Shown here piece by piece: positions 24,501 to 34,495 of a DNA stretch of 59,145 nucleotides. The DNA comes from Streptacidiphilus anmyonensis (lineage in GTDB: Bacteria; Actinomycetota; Actinomycetes; Streptomycetales; Streptomycetaceae). Both the position numbers and the translations under genes were made by a program. The first letter of the stretch is position 1. Each line of letters starts with the position of its first letter. The stretch is taken from assembly GCF_000787855.1 (NCBI RefSeq), contig NZ_BBPQ01000028.1, forward strand, positions 36,434-95,578, read 5' to 3'. The notes beneath the pieces are model-generated. The model was not told the DNA's origin. It did no database searches and saw only the letters and a list, made by a program, of their open reading frames with translations.

Positions 24501-27500
24501 AGCTTCACCGAGCAGTACGGCCCGGACGGGACCCCGGCCGGGATCACCGGCCGCCTGGAGTTCGCCGCCGACCTCTTCCTGACGACCACGGCCGACCTCC
24601 TGGCGCAGCGCCTGCGGGTCCTGCTGGCCGACGCGGTGGCCGACCCCGACCGGCGGCTGTCCGAGGTGGACCTCTTCCTCGACGGCGAGCGCGGCCGCGT
24701 CCTGACCGGCTGGAACGCCACCGGTGCGGAGCGTCCCGAGTCCTCGCTGCCCGAGCTGGTCCAGCGGCAGGTCGCGCGCACCCCGGCCGCGACGGCGGTC
24801 TCCGCGCCGGATGGTGAACTGTCGTACGCGGAGCTGAACGAGCGGGCGAACCGCCTGGCGCACCTGCTGCTCGCGCGCGGCGTCGGACCGGGCGACTACG
24901 TCGGCGTGGTGCTGCCCCGCGGCACCGGCCTGATCACGGCCTTCCTCGCCGTCCTGAAGTCGGGGGCCGCCTATCTGCCCGTCGACCCGGGATATCCGCA
25001 GGACCGCGTCCGCTTCATCCTGGACGACGCCCGTCCCGCCCTGGTGCTGACCACCGAGGCGGCCGCCGGGGTCCTCCCGGGCGACGTCCTGGCGCTGGAC
25101 TCCCGGTCGGTGGGCGCTGGGCTCGCCGCGTCCCCCGCGCACGACCCGGGCGACGCCGACCGGCCCGCACCACTGACGCGGGAGACCCCGAGCTACGTCG
25201 TCTACACCTCGGGCTCCACCGGACGCCCCAAGGGGGTCGTCCTCCCGGCGCGGGTCCTGACCAACCTGCTCGCCTGGACGGCGTCCGCCGTTCCGTCCGG
25301 GCCGGGCTCACGGGTGTCCCAGTTCAGCGCCGTCAGCTTCGACGTGTCCGAGCACGAGATCCTCTCCGCCCTGCTGACCGGCGCGACCCTGTGCGTGCCC
25401 GACGAGGAGACCCGGCTCGACCCGGCCAAGCTCGCCGAGTGGTTGGACCGCGAGCGGATCACCGAGTTCCACGCCCCCGACCTGGTGATCGCGGCCGTCT
25501 ACGAGGCCGCCGTCGAACAGGGCCTCGGGCTGGACGCCCTCAGGCATGTGCTCCAGGCCGGCGAGGCGCTCCAACTGACCGCCACGGCCGCCCAGTTCCA
25601 CTCGGCCCGGCCGTCGCTGCTGCTGCACAACCACTACGGCCCCTCCGAGACCCACGTCGTCACCGGCGCGACGCTGCCGACCGCGGTGGAGGACTGGCCG
25701 GTCACCGCGCCGCTGGGGACGCCGATCTGGAACACCAGGACCTACGTCCTGGACGAGCGGATGCACCCGGTCCCGGTCGGCGTGGTCGGCGAGCTGTACC
25801 TGGCTGGGGAATGCCTGGCCCACGGGTACCTCAACCGGCCCGAGCTGACGGCGCAACGGTTCGTCGCCGACCCGTTCGGCGCACCGGGCGCGCGCATGTA
25901 CCGCAGCGGCGACCTGGTCCGGTGGCGGTCCGACGGAACCCTGGAGTTCCGCGGGCGCGCCGACGACCAGGTGAAGATCCGGGGCATCCGGGTCGAGCTC
26001 GGGGAGCTCAACTCGGTGATCGCGGGCCACCCCGGGGTGGTCCAGGCCGCGACGGTGCTGCGGGAGGACCGGCCCGGCGACAAGCGCCTGGTCGCCTACG
26101 TGGTGGCCCAGGCCGGGGAGGTCCCCCCGCCCGCCGACGCACTGCGCCGCCATGTCGCGGCCGCCGTGCCCGAGGCCCTGGTCCCGGCCGCGTTCGTCGC
26201 CCTGCCCTCGCTCCCGCTGACGTCCAACGGAAAGCTCGACCGCAGGGCCCTGCCCGCGCCGACCTACTCCGGCGTCTCGGGCAGGGCCCCGCGCACCCCC
26301 AACGAGCGGGTGCTGTGCGGACTGTTCGCGGAGATCCTGGGCGCGGAGTCCGTCGGTGCGGACGACGGCTTCTTCGAACTGGGGGGTCACTCGCTGCTGG
26401 TCACCCGACTGGTGAACCGGGTGCGCGCGACCCTGGGCCTGGAGCTGCCGGTCCGTGCCGTGTTCGAGGCGCCGACCCCGGGCGGCCTGGCGCGGCGGCT
26501 GGACGCGGCGGGCCGCGCCCGCCCGGCCTTGGCGGCGGCGGAGCGCCCCGCCGAGGTGCCGGCCTCGTACGCGCAGCAGCGGCTGTGGTTCCTGGCCCAG
26601 TTGGAGGGGCCCGGCGCCACCTACAACCTGCCGGTGGCCTACCGCATCTCCGGCCCGGTCGACGCGGACGCCCTGGAACTGGCGCTCGGTGACGTGGTCG
26701 AGCGTCACGAGAGCCTGCGCACGGTGTTCCGGGACGCCGGGGGACGCGTGGTGCAGGTCGTCCTGCCGCCGGCCCCGGTCACCCTGCACCGGGCCGACTG
26801 CGCCGAGCGGGACCTGACCGACGTGCTCAGAGCCGTCGGCTCCCACCCGTTCGACCTGTCGGCGGAGCTGCCGATCCGGGGCACGTTGGTCTCCCTCGGC
26901 GCGGACGACCACGTGCTGATGGTGCTCTTCCACCACATCGCCGGTGACGGCATGTCCAGGGGACCGCTGGGCGCCGACCTCGGCGCCGCCTACCGGGCCC
27001 GGCTGGCCGGCGGCCCGCCGCGGTGGGCCCCGCTGCCGGTGCAGTACGCGGACTACACCCTCTGGCAGCGCGAGCTGCTGGGCCGCGAGGACGACCGGGA
27101 CAGCCTGATCTCCGCGCAGCTGGACTACTGGCGGGCCGCGCTCGCGGACCTGCCCGAACTGATCGAACTGCCGACCGACCGGCCGCGTCCCGCGGAGGCG
27201 AGCTACCGCGGCGACCTGCTGGAGTTCCAGCTCGACGCGGGGCTGCGCGACTCGCTCGTCGGCCTGGCCAGGGAGTCCGGCGCGACGGTGTTCATGGTGG
27301 TGCAGGCCGCGTTGGCGGCGCTGCTGTCCCGCCTGGGGGCCGGAACGGACATCGTGCTGGGCACCCCGGTGGCCGGACGACCCGACGCCGGGCTGGACGA
27401 TCTCGTCGGGTTCTTCGTGAACACGCTGGTGCTGCGGACGGACGTCTCCGGGGACCCCTCGTTCCGGCGGCTGATCGAGCGGGTGCGCGAGACGGACCTG

Positions 27501-30500
27501 GCCGCGTTCGCGCACCAGGACGTGCCGTTCGAGCGGCTGGTGGAGGTCCTCAACCCGGTGCGCTCGATGTCCAGGCACCCGCTCTTCCAGGTGATGCTGT
27601 CGGTCGACGACGCGACCGCGGCGGGCGGGCTCGACCTGCCGGGCGCGACGGCGGCGCCGTGGGAGACCGGGGCGGACACCGCGAAGTTCGACCTGTCGTT
27701 CGCGTTCACCGACCACGGCCGGGCCTTCGACTGCAGCGTCGAGTTCGCGACGGACCTGTTCGACCGCGAGTCGGTCGAGGCGCTGGTGGCCAGGCTCAAG
27801 CGGCTGCTGGCGGCCGTGACCGCCGACCCGGACGCCCCCGTCGGCAGCTGCGAGGTGCTGTCGGCCGACGAACGCCGGCAGCTGCTGGTCGAGTGGAACG
27901 CGACGGACGCCGAGGTGCCGGACGCCACCGTGCCGCAGCTGTTCGAGGCGCAGGTGCGGCGGACACCGGACGCACCGGCCGTCCGCTTCGAGGGAGCCGT
28001 TCTCGGCTACGCGGAGCTGGACGCGCGGGCGAACCGGCTCGCCCGTCTGCTGATCGCCCGGGGCGCGGGACCGGAGTCCTTCGTCGCGCTGTCGCTGCCG
28101 CGTTCGGCGGAGTCGATGGTCGCGCTGCTCGCCGTCCTGAAGTCGGGGGCGGCGTACCTGCCGGTGGACCCGGGCTACCCGGCCGACCGGATCGCCTTCA
28201 TGCTCCAGGACGCCCGGCCCGCCCTGATCCTGACGAGCAGCGAGGTCGTCCCGGTGCTTCCGGACGAGGCGGCGCCCGGCGCCCGGATCCTGCTCGACGC
28301 GCCCGAGGTGCGGGAGCTGCTGGACACTGTGCCGGACACCGCGCCGACGGACCGGGACCGGCGGGCCCCGCTGCGCCCGGCGAACGCCGCCTACGTCATC
28401 TACACGTCCGGCTCCACCGGCCGTCCCAAGGGCGTCGTCGTCCCGCACCGCAACGTCGCCGACCTCGCCGCGTGGGCGGCAGCCGACATCGGCCCGCGGC
28501 ACCTCTCGCAGGTCCTGGCGGCCACCTCGTTCAACTTCGACGTGTCCGTCTTCGAGATGTTCGGCCCGCTGCTGAGCGGTGGCTGCATCGAGATCGTCCG
28601 TGACGTGCTGGCCGTCCTGGAGAGCCCGGCCGGCGGGTGGAGCGGAAGCCTCGTCAGCGCGGTGCCGTCCGCGATGTCCCACATGCTCGGGCAGGGTCGG
28701 GGCGCGGTCACGGCGGACATGGTGGTGCTGGCGGGCGAGGCGCTGTCCGCGCACACGCTGAACACCATCCGGGCGGCGGTCCCCGGGAGCCGGATCGCCA
28801 ACATCTACGGACCCACCGAGGTCACCGTCTACGCCACCGCCTGGTACACGGACCAGGAGGCTCACGACGCCCCGCCGATCGGCCGACCGATCCGGAACAC
28901 CCGCGCGTACGTCCTGGACGCGGCGCTGCGCCCGGTGCCGCCCGGGGTGCCCGGCGAGCTGTATCTCGCGGGCCCCGGCCTGGCGCGGGGCTACCTGAAC
29001 CGCCCCGGTCTGACGGCGGAGCGCTTCACGGCGGATCCGTTCGGTCCGGCCGGCAGCCGGATGTACCGCACCGGCGACATCGTCCGCTGGACGGCCGACG
29101 GCGAGATCGACTACCTCGGGCGTACGGACGGCCAGGTCAAGGTCCGCGGCTTCCGGATCGAGCTCGGCGAGATCGAGAGCGTGCTGGCCCGGCACGACGG
29201 GCTGGCCCAGGCGGCCGTCGTCGTGCGCGAGGACCAGCCGGGGGACCAGCGGATCGTCGGCTACGTCGTGCCGCGCGCGACCCCCGGACCGGACGGCCCC
29301 GGATTCGACACCGCCGAGCTGCGGGAGCTGGCCGCCGCCGAGCTGCCCGAGTACATGGTCCCGTCGGCGTTCCTCGTCCTGGACGCGCTGCCGCTGAACC
29401 CGAGCGGCAAGCTCGACCGGCGTGCGCTGCCCGCCCCCGATTTCGCCGCGCTGTCGGCGGGCCGCGCCCCGCGCACCGAACTGGAGCGGCAGCTCTGCGG
29501 ACTGTTCGCACAGGTGCTGGGACTCGACCGGGTGGGCGTCGACGACAACTTCTTCACCCTGGGCGGCCATTCGCTCCTGGTGACCCGGCTGGTCGGCCGG
29601 ATCCGCGACGAGCTCGGACACGACCTCCCGCTGCGGGCCGTGTTCGACGCCTCGACGGTCGCCGCGCTCGCCGAGCGGCTGTCCGACGCCGACGGCGGTG
29701 CCGGCGTCGGTGCCGGCGCCGACGCCCTGCGTCCGCTGCTGCCGCTGCGCCCGACCGGCGCCCTGCCGCCGCTCTTCTGCGTCCACCCGGGCCTCGCGGT
29801 GAGCTGGGGCTACGCCAACCTGCTGCCGCACCTCCCGGCGGAGGTGCCGGTGTACGGGCTGCAGGCCCGCGGCCTGAACGGGAAGGACCAACTGCCAGGC
29901 CGCGTCGAGGAGATGGCCGCCGACTACCTCGGGTTGATCAGATCCGTGCAGCCGGAGGGACCGTACCGGCTGCTGGGCTGGTCGTTCGGCGGCATGGTCG
30001 CGCAGGCCATGACCGCGCTCCTCCAGGAGCAGGGCGAGCGGGTGGAACTGCTCGCCGTCCTGGACGCCCACCCCGACGGGACCGGAGCCCCACCCGCCGC
30101 GGGCGAGCAGGACCGGCCGGGCGAGGCCGGCTTGCTGGCCGAGGTCCTCGACGGACTCGGCGTCCCGGACGGTCATCCCCACCAGGCGTTGACCCGGCCA
30201 CGCTTCCTGGAGGCCGTCCGCGCGGCCTACCCCGAGCTGTCCGACCTGGACGGCGGGACCTCCGACGCCCTGGTGGAGGTCCTGCTGAACAACCAGCGCC
30301 TCGGCGCGCGGTACCGGGCGCCCGGCCTCGACGGCGACGTGCTGCTCTTCGTCGCCGAGCGCTCCTCGTCGTCGGAGTCCTCGGAGTCGGCGGCGTCGCC
30401 GGCCGCCGAGTGGCGGCGACTGGTGACGGGCGCGGCCGAGGTCCACGGCCTGGACTGCGCGCACGCGGAGATGACCACGCCGCGGTCCGCCGCGGTGATC

Positions 30501-30548
30501 GGACGCGTGCTCACCGAGCGTCTCCTCGACGGAACCGGGAAGCGATGA
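21507..30548 (+). CDS. Nonribosomal peptide synthetase, A-T-C-A-T-C-A-T-TE
   Basis: 3013 residues, three modules. Module 1: A1 (1-510) and T1 (Ser559). Module 2: C1 (618-1060; NHIGSDG with His744), A2 (1080-1590), T2 (Ser1629). Module 3: C2 (about 1690-2110; HHIAGDG, His1810), A3 (2120-2640), T3 (Ser2689), and a type I thioesterase with GWSFGG (Ser2826). All A domains carry SGSTG-x-PKG and an A10 lysine; A1 has SNHK instead of NGK. Ten-residue codes read by eye: A1 DPYDIGALFK, A2 DVHHLAHVVK, A3 DVFSVAIVYK; substrates not assigned. There is no epimerase, methylation or starter C domain, so a linear or TE-released tripeptide beginning with a free amine is expected. ATG start with GGAGAG at 21493-21498; stop overlaps the exporter gene. 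Confidence 0.95.
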   Translation: MIASSVHGSFREQARRTPDAVAVRCAGRSLSYRELDDRSDRLVHRLTAEGAGPERPVLVLTDRSVDLVVGLLAILKSGSYYLPLHTGYPQDRMQWIADACRASVLLADTTMRDRWLPQVPATVLVDDPAQAAQAAQAGDGADVAEGADRPSTAPDVPAHPDQLAYVMFTSGSTGTPKGVAITHQNILDLVDDSMFAAPGAHDRVLLVASYAFDPSTYAFWYPLLHGGTVVIAAESELTVDRLARLFVEERITGADITAGLFRVIAEEHPECFAGVREVITGGDVISATAVRRVLEACPDTIVRGAYGPTETTLFASQSPWTKAASVPDQVPIGRPLDGMRAYVLDDALSPAGTGVTGELYLAGAGLARGYLDRPGLSAERFVADPFGPAGTRMYRTGDLARWSADGLIEFVGRVDNQVKIRGFRVEPGEVESALAAFPGLRQVAVTVREDRPGDKQLVAYVVAQEDTRADVDAVRDYLTRQLPAYMVPSAIVAIDRLPLTSNHKVDYRALPAPPQEAGPVGGRSPRNRREEELCALLADVLGVAGLGIDDDFFQLGGHSLHATRLVSRIRSAFGVDLGVAAVFRNPTVAALAELLEDAPTLGPAPRPALLPADRGGPVPLSAAQYRLWFLSRLEGGSATYNLPIAVRLRGDLDRAALEAALGDLLARHESLRTVFPEHEGRPHQVVLPVDRVRPALPLEQVEDLPAALRSAGLEPFDPTTDVPVRARLFPAGPGEHVLLLTMNHIGSDGWSMEPLTRDLNEAYTARLAGQAPDWAPLPVQYADYTLWQRALLGSEQDRESVASRQLDFWRAALDGAPEELELPVDHARPPVASHRGGAVPLAIGPELHERIGRLSRTTGTTVFMVLQAALAALLTRTGAGTDIPIGSTIAGRNDAALERLVGFFVNTLVLRTDTSGDPSFRQLLDRVRQTDLAAYEHQDVPFEQVVEAVNPSRSLAVHPLFQVMLVLENPGGYRFSLPGLTAESEELGTDTAKFDLLFSFTEQYGPDGTPAGITGRLEFAADLFLTTTADLLAQRLRVLLADAVADPDRRLSEVDLFLDGERGRVLTGWNATGAERPESSLPELVQRQVARTPAATAVSAPDGELSYAELNERANRLAHLLLARGVGPGDYVGVVLPRGTGLITAFLAVLKSGAAYLPVDPGYPQDRVRFILDDARPALVLTTEAAAGVLPGDVLALDSRSVGAGLAASPAHDPGDADRPAPLTRETPSYVVYTSGSTGRPKGVVLPARVLTNLLAWTASAVPSGPGSRVSQFSAVSFDVSEHEILSALLTGATLCVPDEETRLDPAKLAEWLDRERITEFHAPDLVIAAVYEAAVEQGLGLDALRHVLQAGEALQLTATAAQFHSARPSLLLHNHYGPSETHVVTGATLPTAVEDWPVTAPLGTPIWNTRTYVLDERMHPVPVGVVGELYLAGECLAHGYLNRPELTAQRFVADPFGAPGARMYRSGDLVRWRSDGTLEFRGRADDQVKIRGIRVELGELNSVIAGHPGVVQAATVLREDRPGDKRLVAYVVAQAGEVPPPADALRRHVAAAVPEALVPAAFVALPSLPLTSNGKLDRRALPAPTYSGVSGRAPRTPNERVLCGLFAEILGAESVGADDGFFELGGHSLLVTRLVNRVRATLGLELPVRAVFEAPTPGGLARRLDAAGRARPALAAAERPAEVPASYAQQRLWFLAQLEGPGATYNLPVAYRISGPVDADALELALGDVVERHESLRTVFRDAGGRVVQVVLPPAPVTLHRADCAERDLTDVLRAVGSHPFDLSAELPIRGTLVSLGADDHVLMVLFHHIAGDGMSRGPLGADLGAAYRARLAGGPPRWAPLPVQYADYTLWQRELLGREDDRDSLISAQLDYWRAALADLPELIELPTDRPRPAEASYRGDLLEFQLDAGLRDSLVGLARESGATVFMVVQAALAALLSRLGAGTDIVLGTPVAGRPDAGLDDLVGFFVNTLVLRTDVSGDPSFRRLIERVRETDLAAFAHQDVPFERLVEVLNPVRSMSRHPLFQVMLSVDDATAAGGLDLPGATAAPWETGADTAKFDLSFAFTDHGRAFDCSVEFATDLFDRESVEALVARLKRLLAAVTADPDAPVGSCEVLSADERRQLLVEWNATDAEVPDATVPQLFEAQVRRTPDAPAVRFEGAVLGYAELDARANRLARLLIARGAGPESFVALSLPRSAESMVALLAVLKSGAAYLPVDPGYPADRIAFMLQDARPALILTSSEVVPVLPDEAAPGARILLDAPEVRELLDTVPDTAPTDRDRRAPLRPANAAYVIYTSGSTGRPKGVVVPHRNVADLAAWAAADIGPRHLSQVLAATSFNFDVSVFEMFGPLLSGGCIEIVRDVLAVLESPAGGWSGSLVSAVPSAMSHMLGQGRGAVTADMVVLAGEALSAHTLNTIRAAVPGSRIANIYGPTEVTVYATAWYTDQEAHDAPPIGRPIRNTRAYVLDAALRPVPPGVPGELYLAGPGLARGYLNRPGLTAERFTADPFGPAGSRMYRTGDIVRWTADGEIDYLGRTDGQVKVRGFRIELGEIESVLARHDGLAQAAVVVREDQPGDQRIVGYVVPRATPGPDGPGFDTAELRELAAAELPEYMVPSAFLVLDALPLNPSGKLDRRALPAPDFAALSAGRAPRTELERQLCGLFAQVLGLDRVGVDDNFFTLGGHSLLVTRLVGRIRDELGHDLPLRAVFDASTVAALAERLSDADGGAGVGAGADALRPLLPLRPTGALPPLFCVHPGLAVSWGYANLLPHLPAEVPVYGLQARGLNGKDQLPGRVEEMAADYLGLIRSVQPEGPYRLLGWSFGGMVAQAMTALLQEQGERVELLAVLDAHPDGTGAPPAAGEQDRPGEAGLLAEVLDGLGVPDGHPHQALTRPRFLEAVRAAYPELSDLDGGTSDALVEVLLNNQRLGARYRAPGLDGDVLLFVAERSSSSESSESAASPAAEWRRLVTGAAEVHGLDCAHAEMTTPRSAAVIGRVLTERLLDGTGKR

Positions 30549-31855
30549 CAGCGGACACCACGGACACCACGGACAGCACCGCGCGCACCCACGACGACGG
30601 CAGCGCGAGCGGGCGGCAGCGGCAGAGCTTCTGGGTCGCCCGCGGGCTGGTCCCCGAGGCCGGCCCACGGCGCACCCTCGCGCTCGCGAGCTTCGTCCGG
30701 CAGGTCGGCAACGGCCTGTACCTGATCAGCGCCGCGATCTTCTTCACCCGCTCGGTCGGCCTCTCGGTGACACAGGTCGGTCTCGGCATGGGCGTGGCCG
30801 CCGTCGTCGGGCTGCTCGCCGGGGTCCCGATCGGGCAGGTCGCCGACCGGTGCGGGCCGCGCGGGACCTACCTGGTGACCCTGAGCGCCGAGGCCCTCGC
30901 GATGGCGTCGCTCGTGCTCGTCCACGCCTTCTGGCTCTTCGTGGTGGTCGTCGCCCTGAGCCAGGTGGCCGCCGCGTCCAGCGAGGCGGCGCGCGGGCCG
31001 CTGATCCGCGGCTTCGCCGGACCGGACCCGGTGCGCTACCGCTCCTACCTGCGCGCGATCGGCAACCTGGCGGGCGGCACCAGCGCCATCGCGGCCGGAG
31101 TCGTCGTGCAACTGGACACCAGGGCCGCGTATCTGGCGCTGGTGCTGGGCAACGCGCTGTCGTTCGCGGTGAGCGCGGCCGTGGTCTCCCGGCTCCCGTC
31201 GCTGCCGCCGGTGAAGGCGCCGCCCGGCACCAGTCGGTGGATCGCGCTGAGGGACACCCCCTTCGTGGTGGTCACCGTGCTCGACGGGATCATGTCGATC
31301 CAGGGCTACGTCCTGGTCTTCGCCCTGCCGTTGTGGATCGTCGACCAGAGCCACGCGCCCAGATGGCTGGTCGGCGCGAGCGCCGTCCTGAACACCGGCC
31401 TGGTGGTGCTGCTCCAGGTCAAGGCGAGCCGGGGGATCGACAGTCCGTCCGCCGCCGCCCGCGCGATGCTCCGCTCCGGAGTGGCGTTCCTGATCGCCAT
31501 GGCCCTGATCGCCACCACGGCGGGGATGCCCGGATGGCTCGCCGCGGCGCTGATCGCGGTGGGCGTGGTGGTGCACACGGTCGGCGAACTCTGGACGTCC
31601 GCGGCCACCTTCGAGCTGAACTTCTCGCTCGCGCCCGCGCACGCCCAGGGGCAGTACTCGGGGCTGTTCGGGCTCGGTCCCGGGCTCGCGAGCGCCGGCG
31701 CGCCGTCCGTCCTCGGTCTGCTCTGCATCACCTGGGGCGCGCCCGGCTGGCTGGTGATGGGGGCGGTCTTCGTCGTCGTCGGACTGGCGATGCCCGCTGT
31801 CGTGGGCTGGGCCGAACGGACCCGGCTGAGATACGGAGTCCTCGCCGAGCCCTGA
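30545..31855 (+). CDS. MFS exporter
   Basis: 436 residues from ATG 30545, overlapping the NRPS stop (ATGA). After a polar N terminus of about 45 residues there are about eleven to twelve hydrophobic segments. The MFS loop is recognisable as [15 protein letters not shown]. It is translationally coupled to the NRPS, so it most likely exports the peptide product and contributes to self-resistance. A second MFS gene on the other strand at 41284 belongs to the same cluster. Confidence 0.88.
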   Translation: MTADTTDTTDSTARTHDDGSASGRQRQSFWVARGLVPEAGPRRTLALASFVRQVGNGLYLISAAIFFTRSVGLSVTQVGLGMGVAAVVGLLAGVPIGQVADRCGPRGTYLVTLSAEALAMASLVLVHAFWLFVVVVALSQVAAASSEAARGPLIRGFAGPDPVRYRSYLRAIGNLAGGTSAIAAGVVVQLDTRAAYLALVLGNALSFAVSAAVVSRLPSLPPVKAPPGTSRWIALRDTPFVVVTVLDGIMSIQGYVLVFALPLWIVDQSHAPRWLVGASAVLNTGLVVLLQVKASRGIDSPSAAARAMLRSGVAFLIAMALIATTAGMPGWLAAALIAVGVVVHTVGELWTSAATFELNFSLAPAHAQGQYSGLFGLGPGLASAGAPSVLGLLCITWGAPGWLVMGAVFVVVGLAMPAVVGWAERTRLRYGVLAEP

Positions 31856-31904
31856 GCTGTGAACCCTGAGCTGTGAACCCTGAGCCCTGGGCCCTGGGCT
31901 GTGA
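31851..31904 (+). repeat. 14-bp direct repeats between MFS and mbtH genes
   Basis: CCTGAGCTGTGAAC occurs at 31851-31864 and 31865-31878. A third, interrupted copy (CCTGAG at 31879-31884 and GCTGTGAAC at 31898-31906, separated by CCCTGGGCCCTGG) follows. The first copy includes the stop codon of the MFS gene. This looks like slippage, though a role as regulator sites cannot be excluded. Confidence 0.75.
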
Positions 31905-31975
31905 ACCGAGCCCTGTGCCGTGACCCATGACCGTTCCGCAACCGACCGAACCGCCTGTGAACACGAGGAGCCAGC

Positions 31976-32191
31976 ATGAGCAACCCCTTCGAGGACCCGG
32001 ACGCCCAGTACCTGGTGCTGGTCAACGAGGAGGGCCAGCACTCGCTGTGGCCGGTGTTCGCCTCCGTACCCGACGGCTGGAACACGGCCCACGGTCCGGC
32101 AGGCCGTCCGGACTGCCTCGACTACGTGAACGAGCACTGGACCGACATGCGGCCGCGAACCCTCGCGGCGCAACTGGACGCGACCGTCTGA
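31976..32191 (+). CDS. MbtH-family NRPS chaperone
   Basis: 71 residues with the full family signature: [15 protein letters not shown], then [14 protein letters not shown]. MbtH proteins bind adenylation domains and are needed for their solubility or activity, here presumably A domains of the 21507 and/or 35870 proteins. GAGGAG lies at 31965-31970. It is followed 31 bases later by the Hpg genes. Confidence 0.95.
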   Translation: MSNPFEDPDAQYLVLVNEEGQHSLWPVFASVPDGWNTAHGPAGRPDCLDYVNEHWTDMRPRTLAAQLDATV

Positions 32192-32222
32192 CGGCGGCCG
32201 ACGAGTTGGGGGGATTGCCCGG

Positions 32223-33311
32223 ATGACCACGGCGAGCGAAGTTCCGTTCGGCGACATGACCGTCGATCACATCGAGTTGTACGTCAGCGACATCCAGGCG
32301 AAGACGGCCTGGATGGTGGACCAGTACGGCCTCACCGTCGAGGCCGACAACGAGCACGAGGCGGCCGGGGCCGGCGTCCGCTCGGTGGCGCTCGGCAGCC
32401 GCGGCATCAGCGTGGTGCTGACCGAGGCCCTGGACGAGGAGCACCCGGCGGCGGTGTACGTCGCGCGGCACGGCGACGGTGTGGGGAGCATCGCCCTGCG
32501 GGTGCCCGACGCCACCGCCGCCTTCGACGAGGCCGTCCGCCGCGGGGCGCACCCCGTGGCGTCGCCCGTCGCCCGCGACGGCGTGGTGACCGCGGCGATC
32601 GGGGCGTTCGGCGACGTGACGCACCTGTTCGTGGAGCGCCGGGCCGGTGTCCCGAAGGGGACGCTTCCCGGCCTGCGCCCGGTCCCCCGGCGTGAGCCCG
32701 CTCAGGACATGGGGCTGACCGGCGTGGACCACTTCGCCGTCTGCCTGGAGGCCGGCACCCTCGACGCGACCCTCGACTACTACCGGAGGGTCCTCGGCTT
32801 CGAGATGATCTTCGCCGAGGACATCGTCGTAGGCGCCCAGGCGATGATCTCCAAGGTGGCGCAGAGCAGGTCCGGAGCGGTCACCTTCACCCTGATCGAG
32901 CCCGACCTGTCCCGCGAGCCCGGCCAGATCGACGAGTTCCTGAAGCGCCACGACGGCTCCGGCGTCCAGCACGTCGCCTGGAACACCGACGACATCGTGC
33001 GCTCGGTGCGCAACATGAGGTCGAGCGGCGTCGAGTTCCTCAACACCCCGAGCACCTACTACACGCTGCTGGCCGAGCGGCTGACGACGCGTTGGCACTC
33101 CGTCGAGGACCTGCGCAACCACGACATCCTGATCGACGAGGACCACGACGGGCAGCTGTTCCAGATCTTCACCAGGTCGGTGCACCCGCGTCGGACCCTC
33201 TTCATGGAGGTGATCGAGCGCGCCGGCGCGCGCACGTTCGGCTCGGCCAACATCAAGGCGCTCTACGAGGCGGTCGAGTTGCAGCGCGCCAACGAAGGGG
33301 CGTTCAGGTGA
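32223..33311 (+). CDS. hmaS: 4-hydroxymandelate synthase (HmaS)
   Basis: 362 residues, two vicinal-oxygen-chelate halves as in 4-hydroxyphenylpyruvate dioxygenase. The iron triad is His170 (VDHFAV), His250 (VQHVAW) and Glu329 (FMEVIER). HPPD and HmaS share the fold; HmaS hydroxylates the benzylic carbon of 4-hydroxyphenylpyruvate to give 4-hydroxymandelate. The choice of HmaS rests on the neighbours: the mandelate oxidase and HpgT genes follow with overlapping or nearly overlapping frames, which is the standard Hpg operon. A GGGGGGA ribosome site precedes the ATG. Confidence 0.92.
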   Translation: MTTASEVPFGDMTVDHIELYVSDIQAKTAWMVDQYGLTVEADNEHEAAGAGVRSVALGSRGISVVLTEALDEEHPAAVYVARHGDGVGSIALRVPDATAAFDEAVRRGAHPVASPVARDGVVTAAIGAFGDVTHLFVERRAGVPKGTLPGLRPVPRREPAQDMGLTGVDHFAVCLEAGTLDATLDYYRRVLGFEMIFAEDIVVGAQAMISKVAQSRSGAVTFTLIEPDLSREPGQIDEFLKRHDGSGVQHVAWNTDDIVRSVRNMRSSGVEFLNTPSTYYTLLAERLTTRWHSVEDLRNHDILIDEDHDGQLFQIFTRSVHPRRTLFMEVIERAGARTFGSANIKALYEAVELQRANEGAFR

Positions 33312-34495
33312 GCGTGAGCCCCGCCGACACCGGCCGTATCGAGGCCGGGGTCCGGCTCGCGGAACCGGCCCCGGTCTGCCTCGCCGACGTGGAACGGCTG
33401 GCCGTCTCCCAGGTCCCGGCCGACGTCCGGGACTTCGTCCAGGGCGGCAGCGGCGGCGAGCGCACCCTGGCCGCCAACCGGTCCGCGCTGGACGACGTGG
33501 CCGTCGTGCCCCGCGTGCTGCGCGGGGCCGGGGCCGGCGACACGCGGAGCCGACTGGTCGGCACCGCCTGCGCGATGCCCGTCGCGATCGCACCCATGGC
33601 CTACCACCGACTGCTGCACCCCGAGGGTGAGTTGGCGACAGCCGCCGCGGCGCTGGCCGCGCAGGTGCCGTTCACCGTCGGCATGCTCAGCAGCTGCTCC
33701 CTGGAGAGCATCGCCCAGGTGGGGGCGTCGATCTGGTTCCAGCTGTACTGGCTGAGCGACCGGAGACGGATGCTCGACCTGATCGGGCGCGCCGAACGCG
33801 CCGGCTGCCAGGCACTGGTGATCACCGTCGACGTGCCCGTGATGGGTCGCCGACTGCGCGACCTGCGCAACGAGTTCGTGCTTCCCTCCTGGGTGAGCGC
33901 CGTCAACCTGGAGGACGGCCCTTCCGCGGCGCACGGGCGGGTCGCCGGCGGATCGGCGGTCGCCGAACACACCAGGACGGTGTTCGACCCGGCGGTGACC
34001 TGGCAGGACCTGGAGTGGCTGCGGGAGCAGACCACGCTGCCGCTGATCGTGAAGGGCGTCCTCGACGGCGGGGACGCCGCACGGGCCGCCGCCTGCGGCG
34101 CCGACGCCGTGGTGGTCTCCAACCACGGGGGCCGGCAACTCGACGGCTCACCCGCCAGCGTGGCGGTGCTGCCGCAGGTGCGCGAAGCCGTGCCGGACGA
34201 CTGCCAGGTGCTGCTGGACAGCGGCGTGCGCAGCGGGACCGACATCCTGCGGGCCCTCGCCCTGGGAGCGTCGGGGGTCATGGTGGGCCGGCCGCTGCTG
34301 TGGGGCCTGGCGCTCGGCGGCGCGGCGGGAGCCGGGCAGGTCCTGTCCCTGCTGCGAGCGGAGTTCGCCGACTGCCTGACGCTGGCCGGCTGCGCCGACC
34401 CCGGCGAGGCCGGCGAACTGCGCACCCTGCTGGGCCCGAAGGCCGTCCTGCGACAAGGACCACGTGGACGCGGAGGAGGCGGACATGACCACTGA
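33308..34495 (+). CDS. hmo: 4-hydroxymandelate oxidase (Hmo), FMN-dependent
   Basis: 395 residues from GTG 33308, overlapping the HmaS stop (GTGA). It is a member of the FMN alpha-hydroxy-acid dehydrogenase family. The flavin and catalytic regions seen are IAPMAYHRLLHPEGE, GMLSSCSLESI, FQLYWLSD, LIVKGVL and VVSNHGGRQLDGSP, where His and Arg are the catalytic base and carboxylate binder. It converts 4-hydroxymandelate to 4-hydroxybenzoylformate, the second step of Hpg biosynthesis. Confidence 0.92.
   Translation: MSVSPADTGRIEAGVRLAEPAPVCLADVERLAVSQVPADVRDFVQGGSGGERTLAANRSALDDVAVVPRVLRGAGAGDTRSRLVGTACAMPVAIAPMAYHRLLHPEGELATAAAALAAQVPFTVGMLSSCSLESIAQVGASIWFQLYWLSDRRRMLDLIGRAERAGCQALVITVDVPVMGRRLRDLRNEFVLPSWVSAVNLEDGPSAAHGRVAGGSAVAEHTRTVFDPAVTWQDLEWLREQTTLPLIVKGVLDGGDAARAAACGADAVVVSNHGGRQLDGSPASVAVLPQVREAVPDDCQVLLDSGVRSGTDILRALALGASGVMVGRPLLWGLALGGAAGAGQVLSLLRAEFADCLTLAGCADPGEAGELRTLLGPKAVLRQGPRGRGGGGHDH

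Noticed and set aside
25321-25720. Assigning Hpg to module 2 from its pocket residues
   Set aside because: The code read by eye does not match the known Hpg code closely enough, and hand alignment of the pocket is uncertain by one position.
19911-30668. Very long antisense frames (over 1700 codons) opposite the NRPS and ligase genes
   Set aside because: They mirror the G/C third-position bias of the true genes and show no domains; standard shadow frames in high-GC DNA.
31851-31910. Attachment site or mobile element end at the 14-bp repeats
   Set aside because: No integrase, tRNA or second distant copy was seen; simple tandem slippage explains it.
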